In this document: one piece after another, positions 8,819-17,690 of the stretch
Layout of the letters: the number at the start of each line of letters is the position of its first letter
How positions within the stretch are numbered: the stretch's first letter is position 1
NCBI GenBank assembly: GCA_963922455.1
Contig: CAWUIO010000005.1
Location: 1 to 64,000 of the forward strand
Origin: CAWUIO01 sp963922455
GTDB taxonomy: Bacteria > Bacteroidota > Bacteroidia > Cytophagales > Microscillaceae
Reading direction: 5' to 3'
DNA length: 64,000 nt
The notes under the pieces: model-generated
What the model saw: the letters and a program-made list of their open reading frames with translations, nothing else
Database searches by the model: none
What the model was told of the DNA's origin: nothing
Program-made: the position numbers and the translations under genes

Positions 8819-10159
8819 TTAGTCATACTTTGGTTTAATAAACCACGTATCTCCAATCGTAATACCTAGTGACAATTTCACATATTGTTCGCGAACCAGG
8901 TTTTTATCTAATGTACCACGAGAACCAAACTGGGCAGCTAAATTGAGGTTTGTCCGACTTCTTCCAAAAGGTATGGAGGTACCTAAACTAAATGAAATAT
9001 CGTCAATCGCCTCATTATTAAATCGTAAGGCTGTTCGGTCGAAACGAAAACCAGCCCTGTAAACAGATCTTCTCCAAAAACCTTTCCGAACAGAAGCCAA
9101 ATCAGGAGTCCATTGAAACCCTAATGCTGCCATATAGGATTGGCCCAATGTATCTACATTGTCAAAATTGCTGAACTCAGACCAGTCCTGCGTGGCTACA
9201 TCTGCGGATAAAACCCACTTTGCTAAACCACTACGTTTATCTGTTTTTTCCAAACTAAGCCCAAGTTGTAACCTGCTTGGAAAAGTTATATTTTGTTTTG
9301 TGCTCTCCGAAACCGTATCAATATCAAAAGAATTATCAATAATGGGATCTAAGAAACTCCGGTTTACGGATGTAAGCCGCTCCCCATCAAAGTCTGTCCC
9401 AATTAAGTATACAAACCCCGCATGAAATTTAAAATCATTTTTCATACGCATGGTGTAGGAGATCCCAGGTTCAAATACAAAGTCATTAAACTGATCTCTC
9501 CGGTAAAAATTCAGATTTTGCGTACTGACCGCATTTCCTCGATCAAGAGAGGAAATACTTTCATCAATCGTAGAACCAAAAAAGTAATTTATTCTCAATC
9601 CTAAGGACAAGCGGTTTCGTAAAGTGTCACGACGTATATTATTTTTACCTCCTAGCAATTCAATTGCATTGGTTAAATACACTTTAGAAAGACCGCCACT
9701 CGAACGAAACGTCACATCCGTCATAAAATCTGAGTTTTCTACAGGCAACTTAAAGGTGTTCTCAAAGCGAACACTGCTGTAAGGAGATATCCCAATGACC
9801 GAGGTCCAATTCCGGGCCACTGGAAATGAGATGGCCAAATGCCCCAAAGTAGCCCCAAAGTCTTGGAAACTAGATTGGTTATCTTCAACCTGCCGAACCT
9901 GCCCAATTACACCAACATCCAGGATGGTAATCCTATTCAAAGAAGACAAAGCTGGGTTAATGTTATTAATAAAGAATGGATACGAAAAACTGGCCCCTGT
10001 GCCCCCTGTACCTAATTGATGGGAAAAACCCTCAGGAAAAAGATCACCAAAACCGATTCGAGAGTAAGGAGAGTTGCCTAAATCTTGACTCCATATCGTA
10101 GTTGGAGTCATCCATAATATCCAAACCCATAACCAATACCTATATATTCCCTTCCGCAT
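8819..10159 (-). CDS. Outer-membrane beta-barrel protein next to coaX
   Basis: A 446-aa protein with a signal peptide (about 1-24, ending WSQ) and then glycine- and aromatic-rich amphipathic strands with a C-terminal FIKPKYD, typical of a Bacteroidota outer-membrane barrel. The N-terminal NSPYSRIGFGD and NNINPALSSLN pattern resembles the PorV/FadL-like long-chain transporter type (start NPA), but I cannot assign a substrate. Its start overlaps the end of coaX by 20 bases on the same strand, so the two are co-transcribed. Function in the cell: probable transport or assembly at the outer membrane. Confidence 0.82.
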   Translation of the reverse strand: MRKGIYRYWLWVWILWMTPTTIWSQDLGNSPYSRIGFGDLFPEGFSHQLGTGGTGASFSYPFFINNINPALSSLNRITILDVGVIGQVRQVEDNQSSFQDFGATLGHLAISFPVARNWTSVIGISPYSSVRFENTFKLPVENSDFMTDVTFRSSGGLSKVYLTNAIELLGGKNNIRRDTLRNRLSLGLRINYFFGSTIDESISSLDRGNAVSTQNLNFYRRDQFNDFVFEPGISYTMRMKNDFKFHAGFVYLIGTDFDGERLTSVNRSFLDPIIDNSFDIDTVSESTKQNITFPSRLQLGLSLEKTDKRSGLAKWVLSADVATQDWSEFSNFDNVDTLGQSYMAALGFQWTPDLASVRKGFWRRSVYRAGFRFDRTALRFNNEAIDDISFSLGTSIPFGRSRTNLNLAAQFGSRGTLDKNLVREQYVKLSLGITIGDTWFIKPKYD

Positions 10160-10871
10160 TATATTTCAAAATTCGATTTAAGCCTATTAGAGTGAGATTT
10201 TGAACTGCAAATATCTGATCTTTTAATCTACTTTCAAAAAAAATAGCATCCCCACCAGCTATAATACAACGAGTTTCTCCGTATTTTTTATGAAAATGAC
10301 TAATAAAATACGCAATTTCACCTACTAATCCGTATACTGTTCCTCCTAGAATAGCTTCCTGAGTACTCTTGCCATCCCCGTGTAAGTTTTCTATTTTTTT
10401 TTGACTTAAGTCGGGTAAACGGGCTGTGAAATGATGCAATGCTTTCAAACGCATACGCAAGCCCATGCTTATAAACCCTCCGTGATACACTCCTTGTTTG
10501 CTCAAAAAATCGTAGGTGATACTTGTGCCCGCATCAATTACCAATAGATTTTCTCCTGGATATAAAACCTGCCCTCCTGCCACAGACGCCAAACGATCAA
10601 CCCCTAAAGTATGCGGTGTGTCATAATCTATTTTAAAAGGAAAACGCGCGTGGATATTTAGGGCCCAAGCCTTATACGCTGGAGTTAATTCTGCAACCAA
10701 TTTTTCGGCAGGCCCAGCAACAGAAGCCACCATAACTGTCTGCGGTTTAACTTCTTTTAACCAGGATTTAAGTTGCCGGGCATCGCTTACTTCCCGGGAT
10801 TCAAGGAGTATTTCTTTGTCAAATAATCCCGCCTTTAATCGGGTATTACCCATATCAATCACAACATTCAT
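10140..10871 (-). CDS. coaX: Type III pantothenate kinase
   Basis: First step of coenzyme A synthesis: ATP-dependent phosphorylation of pantothenate in the cytoplasm. The 243-aa length is normal for CoaX. Visible family motifs are the phosphate-binding DMGNTRLKAG at 6-15, the pantothenate-site THTLGVDR-like run PHTLGVDRLA at 86-95, DAGTSITYDF at 113-122 and GGFISMGLRM at 131-140. CoaX needs a monovalent cation and resists CoA feedback (family knowledge). It is the first gene of the minus-strand envelope block and overlaps the outer-membrane protein gene by 20 bases. It is divergent from the dehydrogenase gene, with 114 bases between the starts. Confidence 0.95.
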   Translation of the reverse strand: MNVVIDMGNTRLKAGLFDKEILLESREVSDARQLKSWLKEVKPQTVMVASVAGPAEKLVAELTPAYKAWALNIHARFPFKIDYDTPHTLGVDRLASVAGGQVLYPGENLLVIDAGTSITYDFLSKQGVYHGGFISMGLRMRLKALHHFTARLPDLSQKKIENLHGDGKSTQEAILGGTVYGLVGEIAYFISHFHKKYGETRCIIAGGDAIFFESRLKDQIFAVQNLTLIGLNRILKYNAEGNI

Positions 10872-10985
10872 GCTTTTGAAAACGTATTTTGATTCATTTA
10901 ATTATAACTTAGCAAAGTCATTTTTGTAGTTTTTTTGGGGGCTCCCTTGTCCCCATTCCTATAGTAGCGTTTATTTTTTTACAAA

Positions 10986-12215
10986 ATGAAAACACTTTTA
11001 AAAAAGTTTGAAGATAGGCTCCCTGAAATTGTATTTGAGTGGAAAGACCGAGAGACCGAAGCCCAAGGTTGGGTTGTCATTAACTCACTCCGTAATGGGG
11101 CTGCGGGTGGTGGCACGCGTATGCGAGTCGGTTTGGACCGTCATGAGGTAGTGGCCTTAGCCAAAACCATGGAAGTAAAGTTTACGGTTTCGGGGCCTGA
11201 GATTGGTGGGGCCAAATCTGGGATTAATTTTGACCCCCGTGACCCCCGCAAAGAAGGTGTTTTGAAAAGATGGTACAAAGCCGTATACCCCCTGCTCAAA
11301 AATTACTACGGGACGGGAGGCGACCTAAATGTCGATGAAATCCACGAAGTAATTCCCATTACCGAAAATTATGGCCTTTGGCACCCCCAAGAGGGGGTGG
11401 TAAATGGACATTTCAACGCAAACAAACCCGATAAAATTCGTAGGATAGGTCGTTTACGACAAGGGGTGTCAAAGGTTCTAGAAGATCCTGATTATACCCC
11501 GCATACCATTTCCAAAAAATATACCGTCGCCGATATGATTACTGGCTTTGGAGTAGCCGAGTCTATACGCCACTTTTACACGTATTGGGGGGGAGATTTG
11601 ACTCAAAAAAGAGTGATTGTACAAGGTTGGGGTAATGTTGGGGCTACCTCCGCTCTATACTTAGCCAAAGAAGGCGCCAAGATTGTAGGCATCATCGACC
11701 GTATGGGAGGGCTTATCCATCCCCAAGGCTTTGACTTAGAAGCTACTAAAAAACTGTTTACCGATCGTGAGACCAATACCTTAGTTGCCAAAGATTTAAT
11801 CCCCTTTGAGCAAGCTCAGGAACAAATTTGGGATATCGGAGCCGAAATATTTATCCCGGCCGCAGCTTCTCGCCTGGTAAGCCAAGATCAAGTGGAGCGG
11901 TTAATGCAAAATGACCTGGAGGTAATTGCTTGTGGGGCCAATGTTCCTTTTGCCGAAGAGGAGATCTTTTTTGGGCCCATTACAGATTATGTAGATAAAA
12001 AAATTGCTTTAATTCCCGATTTTGTGGCCAATTGTGGCATGGCCCGGGCCTTTGCCTATTTTATGTCTGGCGATGTCGAAATGACTGACCGAGCTATTTT
12101 TGAAGATACTTCCAAGACCATAGAGTCTGCATTACAAAAAATCCATTTGCACAACCCTAATCCTACTAAACTAGCCGAAACCGCTTTCCAAATCTCCCTT
12201 AATCAATTGCTATAA
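10986..12215 (+). CDS. Glu/Leu/Phe/Val dehydrogenase
   Basis: NAD(P)-dependent oxidative deaminase of amino acids, 409 aa. The N-terminal ELFV dimerisation domain carries NGAAGGGTRMR (37-47) and the lysine-bearing GGAKSGINFDP (74-84; the family consensus is GGAKGG). The C-terminal Rossmann domain carries GWGNVG (214-219) followed by an acidic residue after the next strand. The GGAKSG variant and the short length fit the glutamate/leucine dehydrogenase group; the true substrate (Glu, Leu, Val or Phe) cannot be read from the sequence. It is transcribed alone and divergently from coaX, and it is followed by a hairpin that overlaps repeat copy R1. Confidence 0.9.
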   Translation: MKTLLKKFEDRLPEIVFEWKDRETEAQGWVVINSLRNGAAGGGTRMRVGLDRHEVVALAKTMEVKFTVSGPEIGGAKSGINFDPRDPRKEGVLKRWYKAVYPLLKNYYGTGGDLNVDEIHEVIPITENYGLWHPQEGVVNGHFNANKPDKIRRIGRLRQGVSKVLEDPDYTPHTISKKYTVADMITGFGVAESIRHFYTYWGGDLTQKRVIVQGWGNVGATSALYLAKEGAKIVGIIDRMGGLIHPQGFDLEATKKLFTDRETNTLVAKDLIPFEQAQEQIWDIGAEIFIPAAASRLVSQDQVERLMQNDLEVIACGANVPFAEEEIFFGPITDYVDKKIALIPDFVANCGMARAFAYFMSGDVEMTDRAIFEDTSKTIESALQKIHLHNPNPTKLAETAFQISLNQLL

Positions 12216-12232
12216 GTACATAGTCTTCCCTT

Positions 12233-12266
12233 AAGGCCGGGATGCTTCTGGGGCTTCCCGGCTTTA
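12233..12266 (+). terminator. Possible terminator of the dehydrogenase gene, overlapping repeat R1
   Basis: AAGGCCGGGA and TCCCGGCTTT can pair around a 13-nt loop, followed by a short T-rich stretch. The right arm is also the left arm of stem P3 in repeat R1, so the two folds exclude each other. Confidence 0.4.
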
Positions 12267-12387
12267 CTTCCTCTCTTGTACAAAAAGCCCATTCCTGCCT
12301 AAGCCGGTCGGGCCTACCAGCAAAGCCCGAGCCGGCCTACCCACAAACCAGCGGCGGTCTCGGCCCTCCGGGTGGCGTCCCTAAGCC
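12250..12387 (-). repeat. Interspersed structured repeat, copy R1
   Basis: Member of the approximately 130-bp GC-rich family described under findings; head (GGCTTAGGGA) at the right end, tail (GGAAGCCCC) at the left. P1 is formed by 12252-12256 with 12383-12387 (GGCTT/AAGCC). P3 is formed by CCGGCTT (12258-12264) with AAGCCGG (12301-12307), which differs from the usual CCCGCGC/GCGCGGG but is still perfectly paired. P2 is of the CCGAG/CTCGG type. Pair A with R2. Confidence 0.8.
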
Positions 12388-12553
12388 AGTCACTAGCAAC
12401 TTCTCCCCATTGCTTCAAAATTTTATTTCTGCATTAACTCCCCTGACATGGTTACATAACAGCTAGTCCATTTTACATGCAACTTGTTGTGTGTAGGTTC
12501 TCTTCTAGTATAAGAAACTCCCCCTCCGATTATCGACCAAAATTTCTAATAAA

Positions 12554-12863
12554 ATGAAACCTGTTGCCTTGACCTTTGTCTTATTGCTATGGTTCTCATC
12601 TTTGCCGCTCGAGCTTTGGGCCCAGCCCGACTCCTCAATAGTTAGCCTATGAGTCCGTAATCTGGGTCTGGCTTTCCTACTCCTCCAACTTTATATCATG
12701 CCGGCATGATACGGTCTGGGTAGGCCTTGATGGAAACTTTAAATACAAAATATGCCTCTCTTTTTATACCTTTTACTTATTTTCCACCCAGAACCCAGAG
12801 GAAAGGTTTCCCTATTTCAGTTACCCGCTTGTTTTCAAACAATTAAATGCCGATTTGGCTTAG
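12554..12863 (+). pseudogene. Possible frameshifted small secreted protein between repeats R1 and R2
   Basis: An ATG at 12554 opens MKPVALTFVLLLWFSSLPLE followed by LWAQPDSS, a convincing signal peptide with a WAQ cleavage site, but the frame stops at 12650-12652. The +1 frame is open from about 12648 to a TAG at 12861-12863 and reads like a protein (ESVIWVWLSYSS, then VWVGLDGNFKYKICLSF). This suggests a single-base frameshift in a gene of about 100 codons or more. Its stop is donated by the head of repeat R2 (GGCTTAG), so the original 3' end may have been lost when R2 arrived. I recognise no family. Programmed frameshifting or chance are alternatives. Confidence 0.35.
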
Positions 12864-12988
12864 GGATGGAGCGGTCTGTTTGAGCCCGCCGCTGGTTTTG
12901 GCGATGGCCGGCGAGTAGCGAGAGCCCGGCCTGCGCTGGCACATCAGGTTTTCGCGTATACTATTTGCCCAAAGCGCAAGTAAGCCCC
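12857..12988 (+). repeat. Interspersed structured repeat, copy R2
   Basis: Head at left (12857), tail at 12982-12988. P1 is GGCTT 12857-12861 with AAGCC 12982-12986. P3 is TGCGCT 12932-12937 with AGCGCA 12973-12978, where a usual C-G pair is replaced by T-A. The core contains TTTGAGCCCGCCGCTGG and GGCCGGCGAGTAG. Pair A with R1, 469 nt between heads. Confidence 0.82.
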
Positions 12989-13075
12989 ATGCCCCAAGAT
13001 TCTGTATAGCTTAAAAACTAAATTAATTTGGTACGTGTTGCCCCCTATATAGAAGTCTTATAAAAGTAAAGCCTC

Positions 13076-13492
13076 ATGGATACTACCCCTATTTTGCACG
13101 AATATAATTTAAGGTCTACCCCTAGCCGAAAAGAAATCCTGTCCTTATTTGCTCAACATGATTTTGCGCTATCCAATGCCTTCATTGAAGACAAATTGAA
13201 AAACAAATACGACCGGGTAACTATTTATCGTACTTTAAAGACTTTTCTTGAGCGTGGGCTCATTCACAAAGTACTAGACGACTCCTCTTTACCCAAATAT
13301 GCTCTATGTAAAGCAGGATGTAGTTCACATCATCATGATCACCAGCACGTACATTTTAAATGTAGAAGTTGTGGGCTTACTACTTGCTTAGATGATATTA
13401 AAATACCTCAAATACACCTCCCCTCAGGATTTTTCTTAGAGGAATCTAATTTACTCTTAGAAGGTATCTGTAAAGATTGCCCATCTGTCTAA
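13076..13492 (+). CDS. Fur-family transcriptional regulator (Zur-like)
   Basis: A 138-aa metalloregulator. The N-terminal winged helix spans about 10-75, with the recognition region YDRVTIYRTLKTFLERGL at 45-62. The C-terminal dimerisation domain has a His-rich stretch (SSHHHDHQHVHF, 83-94) and two CxxC pairs, C96/C99 and C132/C135, which form the structural zinc site. The metal could be Zn or Fe. The strong His cluster and small size resemble Zur-type Bacteroidota members, but this is inference. It stands 107 bases before the carotenoid gene on the same strand. No Fur-box-like palindrome was recognised in front of it. Confidence 0.88.
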   Translation: MDTTPILHEYNLRSTPSRKEILSLFAQHDFALSNAFIEDKLKNKYDRVTIYRTLKTFLERGLIHKVLDDSSLPKYALCKAGCSSHHHDHQHVHFKCRSCGLTTCLDDIKIPQIHLPSGFFLEESNLLLEGICKDCPSV

Positions 13493-13598
13493 TTCTATAC
13501 TGGACGAATAGCCTAATTTGCTTTCTTTTAAAACTTTTCCTAAAATGCCTGGTTGTAACAATAAATCGAGTGGCTAGAGGCCTGGACCAGGACACTTT

Positions 13599-14276
13599 AT
13601 GGAATTAAGTATTCAACCGACATATACCCATCAGAAGCAGGCAATTGCTTTATTATTGGCGATGCACGTTGTAGGGTTTATAGGTCTCCAAACCCCCATA
13701 AGCCGTCCTTTATTTGAATTGCTAGTACCCTTTAATTTACTCCTTACCGCTCTCATAGTTTGCTGGCATCAAAAAGGGCCGTATCGTCCTTTTTTATGGT
13801 TTTTTACCCTAGCGTTTTTAACTGGTTACAGCATGGAATGGCTAGGGGTACACACCGGATGGATTTTTGGCAGCTATCAATATGGAGCTACCCTTGGTTG
13901 GAAGCTTTCTGGAATCCCTTTGGTCATTGGCGTTAATTGGTTTGTCTTGGCTTTTTGCTCTGGAGTAATTAGTGAGCGATGGGCGAGTACCTTTTACTCC
14001 AAAGTGATTATTGGAGGGTTTTTGATGGTGGGGCTAGATTATTTTATTGAACCCGTGGCTATCCGACACGATTTTTGGGCTTGGAACCAGATTTCGGTAC
14101 CCTGGCTAAATTACCTAGGATGGTTTTTAATCTCCTTAGCCTTACTTGCCTACTTTCATAAGTCTAAAACAAACAAGGATAATCCGGTGGCATTTGCCCT
14201 GTATTGGATTCAACTCGGGTTTTTCCTAAGCCACAATGTTACTTATCTTAAAATTTTTGAGAAAATTAAAACATAA
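13599..14276 (+). CDS. Carotenoid biosynthesis membrane protein (CruF/DUF422 family)
   Basis: A 225-aa protein with about seven hydrophobic helices. It carries the family run GYSMEWLGVHTGWIFGSYQY (about 80-99) and then LSGIPLVIGVNWF, the PF04240 signature. Family members include the C-2,1 hydratases CruF that modify the end groups of acyclic carotenoids; the exact reaction here is not readable. No other crt gene is in the window. The gene is 139 bases upstream of the CarH-like regulator on the same strand, which strongly suggests a light-regulated pigment function. Confidence 0.82.
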   Translation: MELSIQPTYTHQKQAIALLLAMHVVGFIGLQTPISRPLFELLVPFNLLLTALIVCWHQKGPYRPFLWFFTLAFLTGYSMEWLGVHTGWIFGSYQYGATLGWKLSGIPLVIGVNWFVLAFCSGVISERWASTFYSKVIIGGFLMVGLDYFIEPVAIRHDFWAWNQISVPWLNYLGWFLISLALLAYFHKSKTNKDNPVAFALYWIQLGFFLSHNVTYLKIFEKIKT

Positions 14277-14415
14277 TCAAGGGTATAAAAGTTAAATTCA
14301 TAATACAAGCTATGTTTTTTCTGCAAGAGAACGTGTGACAAGAAGTTTAGGAAATTATGCAGAAAAATCTCCTTTCCATACTCCTTTCGTAGCTGTCCTA
14401 CTAAAATTTGAAGCA

Positions 14416-15303
14416 ATGAGTGTATATTCAATAAAAGATCTAGAGCACCTTTCCGGTATAAAAGCCCATACTTTACGAATATGGGAACAAAGATACGGTC
14501 TGGTTACCCCAAAAAGAACGGAAACGAATATCCGTTACTACGATGACAAGGATCTCAAACTTATCCTCAATGTTTCTTTGCTAAAAGAAAATGGGTTTAA
14601 GATTTCTAAGATCGCTCAAATGAGTGATGAAGATCTTAGAGATACCGTCATAAAAATAACCGAAAAAAGCTCCAAATTTCCCGATCAAATTCAAGCCCTG
14701 ACCATAGCCATGATTGATTTGGACGAGGACCGTTTTGAAAAGATTATCTCTACCAATACTTTGCAGATCGGCTTTGAGCGTACCATGATCAATATTATAT
14801 ATCCATTTCTGGTGCGCATCGGGTTTTTATGGCAAACTGGGGCTATCAACCCCGCTCAGGAGCATTTTATCAGTAATCTTATTCGTCAGAAAATCATTGT
14901 GGCCATCGACGGTCAAGTATTTAGTCCCGACTCAAAAACCCGCAAATTTTTACTTTTCCTTCCCGAAGGTGAGCTTCACGAGCTATCTTTACTTTTCTCG
15001 AGTTATATCATAAAATCTCGAAACCATAAAGTGATTTACCTTGGTCAGAGCCTTCCTTACAATGACTTGGTGGAGGCGCATAAAATTCACGAACCCGATT
15101 ATATGATGTCAGTGGTTACTTCTACGCCAGGTCAGGATTCTATCCAAGACTTTATTGACAAGGTTTCGGCCAAGTTTACCGACACTCAGATTTTATTTAG
15201 TGGCTATCAGGTGGTTGGACAAGATTTGAACCTACCCGAAAATACGCATTCTATCAATAAAATTGAAGATTTGATAGATTTGGTAGATGAAATAAGTGCC
15301 TAA
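14416..15303 (+). CDS. MerR-family regulator with CarH-like B12-binding domain
   Basis: A 295-aa regulator from the chosen ATG at 14416. The frame is open from 14335, but only the later start begins MSVYSIKDLEHLSGI, as the family does. The MerR winged helix spans 1-75 (TLRIWEQRYGLVTPKRT). The B12-binding helical bundle has W139, nine residues, then E149-H150: the W-x9-EH motif that caps adenosylcobalamin in CarH. The Rossmann-type B12 domain has E186-L-H188-E-L-S in place of the usual E/DxHxxG, with H188 at the position of the lower axial ligand. CarH proteins repress carotenoid genes in the dark and release DNA in light. It lies next to the carotenoid gene. The G-to-S change is the only deviation seen. 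Confidence 0.88.
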   Translation: MSVYSIKDLEHLSGIKAHTLRIWEQRYGLVTPKRTETNIRYYDDKDLKLILNVSLLKENGFKISKIAQMSDEDLRDTVIKITEKSSKFPDQIQALTIAMIDLDEDRFEKIISTNTLQIGFERTMINIIYPFLVRIGFLWQTGAINPAQEHFISNLIRQKIIVAIDGQVFSPDSKTRKFLLFLPEGELHELSLLFSSYIIKSRNHKVIYLGQSLPYNDLVEAHKIHEPDYMMSVVTSTPGQDSIQDFIDKVSAKFTDTQILFSGYQVVGQDLNLPENTHSINKIEDLIDLVDEISA

Positions 15304-15322
15304 CAAACCACACGCACCAAGA

Positions 15323-15354
15323 AACCGAAGCTTACAAGCTAGCCTCGGTTTTTT
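15323..15354. terminator. Hairpin terminator between the MerR and SulP genes
   Basis: AACCGA and TCGGTT arms around an inner GCTTACAAGCT-type loop, followed by TTTTTT on the plus strand. It lies between two convergent genes and can serve both. Confidence 0.75.
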
Positions 15355-17575
15355 ATTCTGGTATCTCGGTTGTAACTCCTTGGGTTGAGACAATCTCAAT
15401 AAACCCTTCTACCACGTTAATCATATCCTCAATTTCAATCCGAGATAATAAGGTCCTCTCCCGATAAAAGAGTAAGCGATTGTTTCTTGCTTCAATAGAT
15501 ACCCCTTGGTTTTTTTCTAGAAAGTATATTAACCCGCTCGTAAAAAATTGCCGGATTGCATCGGGATTTTCTCCGTTTAATAAGAAATTTTCGGAAAACC
15601 CTGGATATTCATTAAAGTCAATATCTTCATATCCAAAGCTTTGCCAGACCTTATCTACCAAATTTTCCGGGCCCAGGGTAAAATTAGGAACGGGCAACTC
15701 CAAAAGGGTAAGTAAAATCACCGAAATTTTGTGGCTTTGTTCACTCATTCGAAGCCCTTTGGATAAAAACACATCCGAAAACTCAAAGGTATTTCCATCA
15801 TAAAATTTCATGAACTTGTTTTCCCGATATCGGATCTCATACCCAAAAGCAAAGGCAAAGCCCTGTAGTACAATTCCATCATAGCTCAGGTTGGGTTCTA
15901 AGCGGACATTATTGATAGATGCCAGGGCTTGGATATCAATCTGCCTCTCATTCAATAAGCGCCCCATTTTGCTTTGACTAGCCAACTGTTTACGAGACTT
16001 TTTGATACTTGCCAAGGGGTGGCGTGAAATAGGCTGATGGTTTTTTAAGCCTTGTAATTCCATTTTGCCATCATTCCGTTTCTGAAAATGGGCATAACTA
16101 TATATCAGTTCTAAAAAACTATGATCTACCAAGTAGGTGTCTGAGAGATCTATGATTAGCCTTTGGTGCTCTTCAATACGGTTCATCTGGTTTTGAATCA
16201 CCCAGAAATTGGAAGCCAGAGCCGCTCCCTTCATCGATAGTTTAACTTTATTTTTTCCCCGGGAGCTTTGTTCTATGGGTGCCCAAAACATGTACTTCAA
16301 TGGGCTCCCTAGAAAATAATACACTAAAAAATTACTTACAATTCCTCCGATAATCCCGTAGGCTACGCCAAAAACCAAGGTGAAAATTATGGTTGATAGA
16401 TACACGATCAATTGATCATAGCCAATTTCGTAAATGCCACGAATGAGCTTGAAAGAGTTGAGGCGATAGGTAAGATAAATCATCAAAGCGGCCAAGCAGC
16501 TCAGGGGAATATAGGAAATCAATGGGGATAAAATCAAAAATATAAGGGTAAAGCTTATGGCCAAGACAATGCCTGACCATCTCGTTTTAGCCCCATAGTT
16601 GACACTCACTGTACTACTCACCATATTTACCAGCAGGGGCAATCCTCCTAATAAGGCACTCAAGCTTGTCCCAAAGCCAATTAAAATCAACTCCCGGTTG
16701 GGCTCCGTACTTCTTCTGAAAATATCCAAGCTTTCCAAGGAGCGGTTATTCACCAGACTCTCCGACATAATCACAAAAGCAATCAGAAAAGCAAACTCGA
16801 TCGACTGCCAAGAAAACAAAATGGAAAAGTCTGGCCGGATAAAAAAACTACCCTTCTCCATAAGTGGGCCAAGCATGGGTACAAGAGGTTGCAGGCCAAA
16901 ACGGGATTCATAATAGCCGTAAAACATGCCTAAAAGGAAGACAATAAATACCGCTGGCAGGTTTTGTCGGGTTCCGCTCCCCAAAATGTCGGGCAGCATC
17001 AAAATAAATAAACTAGCCAGGCCCAGAAAGACATCTTTGGCCCGAATATCTCCCAAAAGAAAGGGGAAATCAACGATCAAGTTGGTAAAATAGGCATAGC
17101 CGGGGTATAAGCCAAGTAAATAATACATCATCCGGGTAATAACCATGATGCCAATGGCCGTACTTAAGCCGTATAATAATGCGTCTGGGATGAGGCTGTG
17201 CCATTTACCCAATTTTAAAAGACCAAACAGTATCAAGAATGCTCCCGCCAAAACCAAAGTAGCCAAGGTATACTGGATACCCGTCTTGGGGTAGGGGCTC
17301 ATAACCGAAAGGGCAATTAATACAACCGCACTTAAGTCAATTCCTGGGGCTTTCACACTCAAAGGCGAGCTGCTAAAAATACTCAGAATCCATACCCCCA
17401 CAAAAGAGGCAATCAAACCGGACGAGGGAGGAAAACCGCTAGCCAAGGCCGCACAGAAACTCAAAGGAAACACCACCAGGGCAACCGAAAGTCCGGCGGC
17501 AAAATCTGTTCGGCCAAGGTGGCGTACTCCAGCATAGGATGTAAGGCCCAAAGGAAAATATTTACTATTTAGCAT
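15353..17575 (-). CDS. SulP-family anion transporter with STAS and extra C-terminal domain
   Basis: A 740-aa secondary transporter. About 12-14 hydrophobic helices lie in residues 20-410, with family runs such as GLIASFVGVWILSIF and SVKAPGIDLSAVVLIAL. A STAS domain follows at about 430-510 (LIIDLSDTYLVDHSFLELIY). SulP proteins move sulfate, bicarbonate or other anions; the substrate is not decidable here. After the STAS domain there are about 220 further residues, which is unusual. This tail looks globular, with NFLLNGENPDAIRQFFTSGL and VEGFIEIVST, and I do not recognise it with confidence (see findings). The start is 116 bases from the divergent kinase gene. Confidence 0.87.
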   Translation of the reverse strand: MLNSKYFPLGLTSYAGVRHLGRTDFAAGLSVALVVFPLSFCAALASGFPPSSGLIASFVGVWILSIFSSSPLSVKAPGIDLSAVVLIALSVMSPYPKTGIQYTLATLVLAGAFLILFGLLKLGKWHSLIPDALLYGLSTAIGIMVITRMMYYLLGLYPGYAYFTNLIVDFPFLLGDIRAKDVFLGLASLFILMLPDILGSGTRQNLPAVFIVFLLGMFYGYYESRFGLQPLVPMLGPLMEKGSFFIRPDFSILFSWQSIEFAFLIAFVIMSESLVNNRSLESLDIFRRSTEPNRELILIGFGTSLSALLGGLPLLVNMVSSTVSVNYGAKTRWSGIVLAISFTLIFLILSPLISYIPLSCLAALMIYLTYRLNSFKLIRGIYEIGYDQLIVYLSTIIFTLVFGVAYGIIGGIVSNFLVYYFLGSPLKYMFWAPIEQSSRGKNKVKLSMKGAALASNFWVIQNQMNRIEEHQRLIIDLSDTYLVDHSFLELIYSYAHFQKRNDGKMELQGLKNHQPISRHPLASIKKSRKQLASQSKMGRLLNERQIDIQALASINNVRLEPNLSYDGIVLQGFAFAFGYEIRYRENKFMKFYDGNTFEFSDVFLSKGLRMSEQSHKISVILLTLLELPVPNFTLGPENLVDKVWQSFGYEDIDFNEYPGFSENFLLNGENPDAIRQFFTSGLIYFLEKNQGVSIEARNNRLLFYRERTLLSRIEIEDMINVVEGFIEIVSTQGVTTEIPE

Positions 17576-17690
17576 ACCGGTATAAATTCCGAAGCAATCG
17601 GAGCAATTTTCTTAAAATCTTGTCATTTTTGTGTTTCTAATTTAGCAAATTATTCACGGGCGATCAATGTTCTGTCCAAGCGAATGAAAT

